From positions 186,001 through 250,000 of the forward strand of contig JAHJHR010000003.1 in assembly GCA_018823745.1 (NCBI GenBank): a stretch of DNA of 64,000 nucleotides. The letters are read 5' to 3'. The notes beneath the pieces were generated by a model. The model made no database searches. It was not told where the DNA came from and saw only the letters and a list, made by a program, of their open reading frames with translations. The translations under genes were made by a program, and so were the position numbers. This DNA is from Alphaproteobacteria bacterium (lineage in GTDB: Bacteria > Pseudomonadota > Alphaproteobacteria > Oceanibaculales > Oceanibaculaceae). This document shows positions 55,642 through 64,000 of the stretch, one piece after another. Within the stretch, counting starts at the first letter, position 1; each line of letters starts with the position of its first letter.

Positions 55642-57857
55642 GCCACCTGGAGGCGGGAGTCCCCGCCCGCGATTTCGGCCTGCAGGGCAGCGATATCGTC
55701 GCCCCAGAGCGTCGTATGCAGCCAGCCATTATAGGCATCGACGGGCGCCTGGCTGTAGCTGGAATGCCCCTCGATGGAGGCCCGCTCCATATGCATCAGC
55801 GCGGTATCCGCCATGTACCAGTTGCGCCAGCCCTGCCGGCGGCAGCGCAGACTGAGATCCGTATCCTCGAAATCGCCGATCACATACTGCTCGGAGATGC
55901 CGCCCACCGCCGCGTATTTGTCCCGCGCGATCATCATGCAGGCACCGGTGACGGCGGGAACCTCGCGTGAAATGCCGGCCGCCGGCCAGTCGGCGCGATA
56001 GCCCTTGTGGTACACGCCGTTCAGCCACCATTTCACGATGCCGTCGATGAAATAGAGCCCGGCATGCTGGATGCTGCCATCGGGGAACAGCAGCTTCGGG
56101 CCGAGCAGCCCGATACCCGGCGTCGCCCTGTAGAAATCCAGCATCCGGCCGAGCCAGCCTGTCCCCATCGGCACGACATCGGAATTCAGGAACAGCAGCA
56201 TCGGCGCCACCGCCAGCGATGCCCCCAGATTGGAGGCACCGGCGAAGCCGTAATTCTCCGCGTTGACTGCCAGCCGGCAGGAGACGCCGAAGGTCAGATG
56301 CAGGCCGCGCAGCAGTGACTCGACCTGCGCGGCATCCTCCGGCTTGTCGAGGACATAGATCAGATCGGCATTCGCCAGATCTGGATCGAAGGCGAAGCGC
56401 AGCCATTGCGCGCGGATGAAGTCGTAGCGGCCATAGAGCGGGATGACGATGCTGACCCGGGGCCGCGCCGGCGACGGCCCGAAGGCGATCACCCGGTCGA
56501 TCCGCTTGCCGGCCAGGCAGTCGGCCTGCAAGGCGCTCAGCGCCGGGTGATACAGTGTCTCGAAAATCTCCGGCGTCAGCCGGTCGCGCGGCAGGGATTG
56601 CAGCACCAGGTCGCGGGCCTGGCGCGCGGTCATCTGCGAAACCGGGCTCAGCAGGTCGATCTTCACGCCACCCGCGAAATCCAGCTCGGCGCGGGTCTGC
56701 AGGCCATGCCGCGCGCCCTTGGCCATCGGCAGGAAGGCGACGAAGCCGGGCTTCTCCTTCAACTGCGGAAAACCATTGCGCTGGAAATGCTTGCCCACCT
56801 TGTCAGCGTCGATGCGGATCATCCGGTCAAGAACCGGGATTTTCTCGCCATAGGCGGAGACCACATCGAAACGCTCGATGGCCTTATGCGGGTCCCAGAG
56901 CCAGCCGCGCAGGAAAATGCCGGCATCTCCACAGGGCACGGCAAAGTCGATACCGCCGCCAAACGGCGCCGCCGCCTCGGCGCTGGCTTTCACCGCCAGG
57001 CCCTGCAACCGTTGCATCCACGCGAAGACCGGGCCGAACGGGTCATCCGGTCCAGTCAATCCGCCCAGCGCCTCGCGCAATTGCATGTGGACAGCGGGAG
57101 TGTAGGGCGCAATCCGTCCCAGGAAGGCTTTCAGCGAGGTGCCCCGCACACCGGGGCTGCCGATGGTCAGCATCCGATCTGCCTGGATCATGACGACCAG
57201 CTCGTTCTTCAGCGGCTGGCCATCCTGGCCAGTCAGGAACAAGCCCTGAAGGCAATCGCCATTGGCAATGCGGCTAATCTCGACCGGCCGTGTCTGCGTC
57301 ACCCGCGCGCCATCCTCGCCGATCGACAGGATTGTGACCGGCCGCATATCCGGCACCGCCAGACGGGCTTCGACGTAATGCTTACCCTTGGACAGATCGG
57401 CATGATAGACGACCGGCAGATGGGCGGTCGCCAGGCTGCGCAGCAGCCCCTGCAATGCCGCCGTGTCGCGCCCGCGCGCCAGAAGGCCGAAGCGGGGTGC
57501 TGCCTCCTTCACCAGGAAGGACACAAGGCTGAGGCACAGTTTCTCGCCCAGCGCACCCGCCGCCTCTGCCAGGCTGGCCAGCGGCCGCACGGGCAGGGCC
57601 TCCGCCTCCAGCCCGGTGCCGCGCAGCCAGAGCCGCCCGACCGGCTGGCGTGACCGACCGGAACGCCGGAACAGGATATAGCAGCGCCGCGCCCCACCGG
57701 CGCGGATATCGAGGATGGAGCGGATCAGACTGTCAGCCGGCTTTTCCCGCTGGTTGATCTCCAGCCGTACATCCGATGGCAGGCGGGGTGCATTGCGCAG
57801 CACGCCGACCAGCCACTCCCCTCCCATGTCGAACAGCTCAAGATCGAGTGTGTCCAC
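55638..57857 (-). CDS. Large glycosyltransferase family 2 protein with N-terminal accessory region
   Basis: About 739 residues. The C-terminal ~280 residues are a GT2 A-fold: RVSIVIPLYGRYDFIRAQWL, a DxD-type LFLNSDVVPM, then FPDGSIQHAG and YVIGDFEDTDLSLRCRRQGW, as in rhamnosyl- and other transferases. The N-terminal ~400 residues have no catalytic motif but include GIFLRGWLWDPHKAIERFDVV (a GWLWDP relative of the GWAWDP domain two genes away). The frame opens at GTG 57875. I prefer GTG 57857, which has GGGGAGG upstream. It is the first gene of the overlapping glycan operon. Confidence 0.88.
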   Translation of the reverse strand: MDTLDLELFDMGGEWLVGVLRNAPRLPSDVRLEINQREKPADSLIRSILDIRAGGARRCYILFRRSGRSRQPVGRLWLRGTGLEAEALPVRPLASLAEAAGALGEKLCLSLVSFLVKEAAPRFGLLARGRDTAALQGLLRSLATAHLPVVYHADLSKGKHYVEARLAVPDMRPVTILSIGEDGARVTQTRPVEISRIANGDCLQGLFLTGQDGQPLKNELVVMIQADRMLTIGSPGVRGTSLKAFLGRIAPYTPAVHMQLREALGGLTGPDDPFGPVFAWMQRLQGLAVKASAEAAAPFGGGIDFAVPCGDAGIFLRGWLWDPHKAIERFDVVSAYGEKIPVLDRMIRIDADKVGKHFQRNGFPQLKEKPGFVAFLPMAKGARHGLQTRAELDFAGGVKIDLLSPVSQMTARQARDLVLQSLPRDRLTPEIFETLYHPALSALQADCLAGKRIDRVIAFGPSPARPRVSIVIPLYGRYDFIRAQWLRFAFDPDLANADLIYVLDKPEDAAQVESLLRGLHLTFGVSCRLAVNAENYGFAGASNLGASLAVAPMLLFLNSDVVPMGTGWLGRMLDFYRATPGIGLLGPKLLFPDGSIQHAGLYFIDGIVKWWLNGVYHKGYRADWPAAGISREVPAVTGACMMIARDKYAAVGGISEQYVIGDFEDTDLSLRCRRQGWRNWYMADTALMHMERASIEGHSSYSQAPVDAYNGWLHTTLWGDDIAALQAEIAGGDSRLQVA

Positions 57858-57933
57858 CCGGCACCTCCCCGTCACTCCCCGGCGCTCCCTGGCGCCATAA
57901 TGCTCCCATTTGCGCGTCCAGACACCCCAAAGG

Positions 57934-57966
57934 ACAAAAAAAGAGGCGCTTGTGGAGCGCCTCTTT
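57934..57966 (-). terminator. Intrinsic terminator of the RTX gene
   Basis: On the minus strand AAAGAGGCGC pairs with GCGCCTCTTT around TCCACAA (plus positions 57940-57949 and 57957-57966), followed by a T-run given by the A-tract at 57934-57940. Confidence 0.88.
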
Positions 57967-58004
57967 GATCGGATTAAGGACTCTGAAGAGCCGGGAGCGT
58001 TTTC

Positions 58005-58982
58005 TTATGAGAACAGGAAGAGGCTGGACGTCACCGCCGCGGCATCGACGCCCTGCAGCTCGATGGTCGTGCCATCCGGCATGCTGATGACGGCATTGCC
58101 CGAGCCATTATTGGCAATCGACAGATCGGCGAAGGTGTAGCCTGCGATCTCGATCCGGTCATTGCCGGTACCGAAATCGGTGATCACATTCGTTTCGTCG
58201 CCACCCTTGAAGGAGAAGACGTCATCCCCGGCCCCGCCGGTCAGCGTGTCGCTGCCAATGCCGGAATAGAGCGAATCATTGCCGGTGCCGCCAACGACAC
58301 TGTCATTGCCCTTGCCGCCGCGCAGCTCTGCGGAAACCGCATCGCCGGCCGTGAGCGTGTCATTGCCCTCATTGGCGTTGATCGTGTCATTGCCGGTGCC
58401 GCCGAGCAGGGAATCATCGCCCTGGCCGCCATAGAGCTGGTTGTTCCCGGCCGTGCCCTCGACGGTGTCGTTTTCCTTGCCGCCGCGCAGCGTGTCATTG
58501 CCGGCGCCGCCGACGATGCTGTCCTCGCCGAGATTGCCTTCCAGCAGATTATTGCCGTCGCCATCCTCCGCCACGCCACCATAAACGATGTCATTGCCGA
58601 TGCCGCCATAAAGGATGTCGTTGCCGGCACCGCCGCGGACCTGATCGTCGCCAATTCCGCCGAAGATGCTGTCACCGCCCGAACCACCAAGCACCGAATC
58701 GCTGCCGGAGCCCCCGACGATGCTGGCATTACCGCTGCCGGTGACGATCACCGTCTTGCCGGACGAGCCGGACAGCACGACACTCGCGGTCTGGCCGGAA
58801 CCGACCGTGAAGGTCGACGTCGGCGTCGTGTCGCTGATCGTGTTGGTGCCGGTCGTGCTGACGGTGACCTGCGTGATGGTGCTCTCGGACAGCCCGAGCT
58901 GATCCAGAAAGCTGGAGATCAACGAGCCCTCACCGGGACCAATAATAGAATTGTCGAAAATTCCGCCCGGTACTGTCGCCAT
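58005..58982 (-). CDS. RTX calcium-binding repeat protein (type I secretion candidate)
   Basis: 325 residues with no signal peptide. Residues ~85-265 hold about fifteen RTX nonapeptides (GGXGXDXLX: GGSGSDSVL, GGIGDDQVR, GGAGNDILY and so on), which coil into a calcium-bound beta roll after secretion. The N-terminal ~80 residues are Ser/Thr-rich beta strand. The C-terminus has the RTX secretion pattern DDVFSFKGGDETNVITDFGTGNDRIEI and ends SSLFLFS, fitting an uncleaved type I signal. The nearby HlyD, ABC and TolC genes make it a candidate cargo. AAAAAGGGAG precedes the ATG, and its own terminator follows. Confidence 0.9.
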   Translation of the reverse strand: MATVPGGIFDNSIIGPGEGSLISSFLDQLGLSESTITQVTVSTTGTNTISDTTPTSTFTVGSGQTASVVLSGSSGKTVIVTGSGNASIVGGSGSDSVLGGSGGDSIFGGIGDDQVRGGAGNDILYGGIGNDIVYGGVAEDGDGNNLLEGNLGEDSIVGGAGNDTLRGGKENDTVEGTAGNNQLYGGQGDDSLLGGTGNDTINANEGNDTLTAGDAVSAELRGGKGNDSVVGGTGNDSLYSGIGSDTLTGGAGDDVFSFKGGDETNVITDFGTGNDRIEIAGYTFADLSIANNGSGNAVISMPDGTTIELQGVDAAAVTSSLFLFS

Positions 58983-59021
58983 GATCCCGCTCCCTTTTTG
59001 GGGAAAAATTACTTAGGTGCA

Positions 59022-59035
59022 TCGCATTTTTGCGA
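59022..59035 (-). promoter_or_regulatory. Short inverted repeat upstream of the RTX gene
   Basis: TCGCA and TGCGA flank TTTT (59022-59035), 40 bases before the RTX start. A TATAGT -10-like box lies further upstream on the minus strand (~59064) without a good -35. The repeat could be an operator or a leader hairpin. Confidence 0.3.
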
Positions 59036-59134
59036 CGCGTGAAAAAATTCTGGAAAAGACTATAAAACCTTCCAGGGGGCACCGCCAATCAAAATGATAG
59101 CCCTTCGCAAAGAATTCACAGTCATTGCATACAA

Positions 59135-60289
59135 CTAGGCATAGACAACATCCGTCCAGTCCAGCATCGCCACGCCGATCAATCTGATTGATGTCGCGCC
59201 GATCTCCACCACCAGGGCATCGCCATCGACATACTGCCGGCTCATCTCACCCGCTGACACACCTTCCAGCATCAGCGTGTCCGTCTCGTCTTGAAAATCG
59301 GTGATCGTGGGGGCAAGCACGGCGCCCGGAAACAGCGGGTCATAGCCGCGCAGCACAAAGACATCCGCGCCGTCCCCGCCGGTCAGCGTGTCGCGCCCGA
59401 GGCCGGAATAGAGCGTGTCGTCGCCCGCCCCGCCTTCCAGCGAATCATATCCCTTGCCGCCGCGCAGCACATCGTTACCCGCACCACCGATCAGCGTATC
59501 CGCGCCCTTGCCGCCGGACAGCGTGTCACTACCGCCGGCACCGTCGATCCGGTCGGCATGATCGGTGGCCTGTATGTCATCACCCAGCGCACCGCCCGCC
59601 ACGTCGATGGGGCCATACCCGGCCAGCAGATGCTCATTGGCAGCCATGAGGGAGAGTATCTGGTCGTAATGGGCACCGCCGATCTGGAAGCCCCAGCCGG
59701 TGGTGGAGACCAGCCCCGCCACCGCCGGGCCATCAGGGCCTTCGACCCAGACCGGGCCGCCGCTATGGCCGCCCTGCACCGTGAATCCCAACAGCGATAA
59801 TACGCCGGCGGTATCCGTTGGGCCGACCGTCGCACTGTCCGTCGTCATCCGCCCCGATTGCAGGGCCGGATAGCCGGTCAGATTGGCCGTGCCGCTGGCA
59901 AAGCCGGCATTGAGCGCCATCCAGCCGACGACATCGCCCACCGGCGCATCGAAGCTCAACACGGCATAATCCCGCGCGGCTTCATCAATCTCCAGCTCGG
60001 AATTGTCGTCCGGATCGACGATCTCGTGCGACCAGCCGGTCGCCGCAAAAGTGCCGAAAGGCTGGCTGAGCGGCGTGTTCCCCGGCACGATTTCGACACG
60101 GTCGGCGACGCCATAGCTGGCGTCATAGACCAGATGCGAGGCGGTCAGCACATCGTTGCGCCCGACCACCACACCGCTGCCGGTCTTGCTGCGCTCGCCA
60201 TCCGGCGTATCGAAAAAGGCCCGGACCAGAACGACGGTCCGCCAGGGCGCATCTTCGGTGTTGGGGACGGTTTCGTAATCGTATGTCAT
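59135..60289 (-). CDS. Trypsin-like serine protease with C-terminal RTX repeats
   Basis: 384 residues. The N-terminal ~220 residues form a chymotrypsin/V8-like protease with all three catalytic residues in place: His in LTASHLVYD, Asp in EAARDYAVLSF, and Ser in VQGGHSGGPVWVEG. Residues ~235-325 hold RTX nonapeptides (GGSDTLSGG, GGAGNDVLR, GGAGDDTLY, GGDGADVFV) followed by the TITDFQDETDTLMLEG closing element. No Sec signal peptide is present, so export is probably by a type I system through the RTX tail. It is transcribed in the same direction as the RTX gene, 152 bases away. The target may be the RTX protein or a host surface protein. Confidence 0.9.
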   Translation of the reverse strand: MTYDYETVPNTEDAPWRTVVLVRAFFDTPDGERSKTGSGVVVGRNDVLTASHLVYDASYGVADRVEIVPGNTPLSQPFGTFAATGWSHEIVDPDDNSELEIDEAARDYAVLSFDAPVGDVVGWMALNAGFASGTANLTGYPALQSGRMTTDSATVGPTDTAGVLSLLGFTVQGGHSGGPVWVEGPDGPAVAGLVSTTGWGFQIGGAHYDQILSLMAANEHLLAGYGPIDVAGGALGDDIQATDHADRIDGAGGSDTLSGGKGADTLIGGAGNDVLRGGKGYDSLEGGAGDDTLYSGLGRDTLTGGDGADVFVLRGYDPLFPGAVLAPTITDFQDETDTLMLEGVSAGEMSRQYVDGDALVVEIGATSIRLIGVAMLDWTDVVYA

Positions 60290-60392
60290 GCACCTAGCCT
60301 AGCGCACAGGACAAGGCAGGGCCAAGCGCCTCCGCGCCTTGATGGCATCGCGGAAATCCGCAGCCGGATTTCTGCTAACGCGCTGAAAAGAG

Positions 60393-60468
60393 TGGTGGGC
60401 CCGGCAGGATTCGAACCTGCGACAACACCGTTATGAGCGGTGGGTTCTAACCGCTGAACTACAGGCCC
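60393..60468 (-). tRNA. tRNA with CAT anticodon, probably tRNA-Ile2 (lysidine type)
   Basis: On the minus strand the cloverleaf is complete: acceptor GGGCCTG/CGGGCCC, D arm, anticodon stem CACCG/CGGTG with loop CTCATAA, T arm GCAGG TTCGAAT CCTGC, and an encoded ACCA end. The anticodon is CAT, so it is Met or Ile2. The acceptor pairs C4-G69 and C5-G68 match the known lysidine-synthetase identity of Ile2, hence the call; elongator Met is not excluded. Confidence 0.9.
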
Positions 60469-60534
60469 GTAGGGGTATCTTGTTTCACCGCGCGTTTATC
60501 CCGCATCGGCGGGGCGCCCGTCAACCGAAGCATG

Positions 60535-60569
60535 AAAAACCCGCCACCGGCGGGGCCGGGGCGGGTTTT
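60535..60569 (-). terminator. Intrinsic terminator of rpoD
   Basis: On the minus strand AAAACCCGCC pairs with GGCGGGTTTT around a 14-base loop (plus positions 60560-60569 and 60536-60545), with a T-run from AAAAA at 60535-60539. It lies just after the rpoD stop. Confidence 0.88.
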
Positions 60570-60575
60570 ATGCGA

Positions 60576-62531
<1,956 letters not shown>

Positions 62532-62604
62532 TCGTCACTGCCCTCTCAATACAAATAATCGCCGGTCGGACGCCCCCCAGCGCCCTCCCCAACGTAAATC
62601 CCCG

Positions 62605-64000
62605 CTATGATTGACTGTTCGAGTCGTTTCCTGCGGCGCCGTCCCGACTCTCTGCTGTCTGGCTGAACACATCGTTCTGCGACGGTCCATTTACCAGATC
62701 TTGCAAGGCCTGACGTAAAGATACCATTCGCGCCCAGTTTTCCTCAGTCATCTCATCGGCCAAGGCGGCCTGCGCCTCTGCCAGCTGGGTTTCCAGCTCC
62801 CCTTGCGCCGACAGGCGCATCAGAAAATCATCCAGAGACAGCTTTGTCCGCTCGTCCGGCACGATCGCCCGAACGAACGGCGCTGTATCCTCAACTTCCG
62901 GTGCACGCAGCCGCTGCAGGGTCGTCAAAAAACCCTGCGCAGAAAAGTGGCTATGCAGAGCCTCCACGTCAAGGTCGGAAACTGTCGCGGCCATACGCAT
63001 CAACTCGCCGCGCAGCCGATCCAGCGCCGGATCATCCAGCCGGATCTGTGCCACGACCTCGGCATATTCCTCAATCAGCGCCGGGTGGTTAACCATGGCA
63101 GCCAACAGAATCTGCTGGTTCCGGCGCAACCGCAGGCCGGAGGCGAAGGCCCCCATCTTGCGGGTCTCGATCATATCGGCCAGCCGTTCGGACGAGGTGA
63201 TCGGGCGCTCCTGAAATCCGTTCCGGCGATACCGGCCGCGCGGCGGGCGCTCTTTCCAGCGCCGTTCCGACTGCGCTGGTGCAGCGGACGCTGCCGCCGG
63301 GGGCGGTGCCACCATGCCAAGATAGGTCTCATCCATCCGGCGCATCAGGGCCGCCCGGTACAGGGCCTGGATGTTGCGATCCTCGATCCTGGTGGCGAAG
63401 CCTTCCAGGGTCTGGCGCAGCAAGGCAAGCTGTTCCGGCGTCTCGTTCTGCAGCTTGGCCTGCTCGACATCCCACAGCGCCTCGACCATCGGCTTGGCCC
63501 GGTCGATCAGCCGGCGCATCGCCGCCGGGCCTTCCTTGCGGATCAGACTGTCCGGGTCTTCCTTCGCCGGCAACGTAACGAAGCGCAGGCTGAAGCCCGG
63601 CTTCAGCAGCGGCAAGGCACGCTCGGCGGCACGGGCGGCGGCGCGCTGCCCGGCGGAATCGCCGTCAAAGCACAGCACCGGCTCCGGCGCCAGCTTCCAG
63701 AGCTGGATGATCTGGTCCTCGGTCAGGGCGGTGCCGAGCGGCGCCACGGCGTAATCGAACCCGCCCATGGCCAGGCCGATCACGTCCATATACCCCTCGG
63801 TCACCAGCACGCTGCCGATCTTGCCGGCCGATTCGCGCGCCTGGGCCAGGCCATAGAGCACCCGGCCCTTGTGGAACAACGGCGTATCCGGCGAATTCAG
63901 ATATTTCGGCTGGCCATCGCCCATGACGCGCCCGCCAAAGCCGATGACCCGGCCGCGCCGGTCGGTGATCGGGAAGATGACCCGGTTGCGGAAATAATCG
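62605..64000 (-). CDS. dnaG: DNA primase DnaG, C-terminal part (5' end outside window)
   Basis: DnaG makes RNA primers at the replication fork. The frame is open to the right edge, so the N-terminal zinc finger and part of the RNA polymerase core are missing. The visible part starts at YFRNRVIFPITDRRGRVIGF and has the TOPRIM metal sites in VTEGYMDVIG and VLCFDGDSAGQRAA. A linker and a helical C-terminal region for DnaB binding follow. rpoD follows on the same strand. Confidence 0.97.
   Translation of the reverse strand, partial: DYFRNRVIFPITDRRGRVIGFGGRVMGDGQPKYLNSPDTPLFHKGRVLYGLAQARESAGKIGSVLVTEGYMDVIGLAMGGFDYAVAPLGTALTEDQIIQLWKLAPEPVLCFDGDSAGQRAAARAAERALPLLKPGFSLRFVTLPAKEDPDSLIRKEGPAAMRRLIDRAKPMVEALWDVEQAKLQNETPEQLALLRQTLEGFATRIEDRNIQALYRAALMRRMDETYLGMVAPPPAAASAAPAQSERRWKERPPRGRYRRNGFQERPITSSERLADMIETRKMGAFASGLRLRRNQQILLAAMVNHPALIEEYAEVVAQIRLDDPALDRLRGELMRMAATVSDLDVEALHSHFSAQGFLTTLQRLRAPEVEDTAPFVRAIVPDERTKLSLDDFLMRLSAQGELETQLAEAQAALADEMTEENWARMVSLRQALQDLVNGPSQNDVFSQTAESRDGAAGNDSNSQS

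Noticed and set aside
58241..58720. The periodic DNA of the RTX region as a CRISPR or tandem array
   Set aside because: The period is 27 bases and matches RTX nonapeptide codons; the units vary and have no spacers.
58241..58729. A minus-strand 162-residue frame inside the RTX gene
   Set aside because: It is an alternative reading of the repeat DNA and has only Ala/Met/Arg-rich periodic sequence.
60393..60468. The tRNA as an integration site for the 39-60 kb accessory region
   Set aside because: Its 3' end does face the cluster, but I see no integrase and no repeat of the tRNA 3' end near 39 kb. Apart from one AT-rich gene the cluster has the genome's own composition.

Overview
The window is a stretch of high-GC chromosome from an alphaproteobacterium, most likely a member of the Rhodospirillales or a close relative. 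The evidence is the gene order ftsZ-lpxC-bamD-recN-ligA, an FtsZ with a long Ala/Pro-rich linker, an ArsR-methyltransferase regulator in front of metF-metH, a DUF1127 protein, a long acidic RpoD, and many Ala/Pro/Arg-rich shadow frames. The genus cannot be fixed from the sequence.

Layout. 1-7.1 kb: the end of the cell division and envelope cluster (ftsZ 3' part, lpxC), then bamD, recN and ligA. 7.2-20.2 kb: housekeeping and small genes, namely an SRPBCC protein, an M24 aminopeptidase P, a DUF1127 protein, a uvrD-prmA-cupin operon, a diguanylate cyclase-ClC pair, a thioesterase, a BASS-like transporter and a TPR protein. 20.2-27.1 kb: an acyl-CoA dehydrogenase homologue that looks like a 3-sulfinopropanoyl-CoA desulfinase, converging on a methionine-cycle operon (ArsR-methyltransferase regulator, metF, metH) with a strong palindromic operator. 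27.3-31.6 kb: mlaA-mlaC, ettA and a GNAT enzyme. 31.6-37.5 kb: a DUF4212/SSS sodium symporter pair, divergent from a CBS-nucleotidyltransferase, a PAS-like/DEDDh exonuclease and an unknown protein. 37.5-39.2 kb: small membrane, stress and DUF983 proteins.

39.3-60.3 kb is the accessory region. It holds a complete type I-like export machine (HlyD-like adaptor, a C39-peptidase ABC transporter, a second ABC transporter of the NHLP type, and a TolC-like channel). Next comes an AT-rich gene that joins a sulfotransferase to an AlgX/AlgJ-like SGNH acyltransferase, then an FkbM methyltransferase. A tightly overlapping minus-strand operon follows, with glycosyltransferases, a methyltransferase and a membrane-anchored GWAWDP-domain protein. 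Two leaderless RTX proteins close the region, one of them a trypsin-like protease. No NHLP or Nif11 bacteriocin precursor and no lanthipeptide synthetase is seen. My reading is that the exporter moves RTX proteins and the sugar enzymes decorate a surface product. This is inference from gene content.

60.4-64 kb: a tRNA with CAT anticodon (probably Ile2), rpoD and the 3' part of dnaG.
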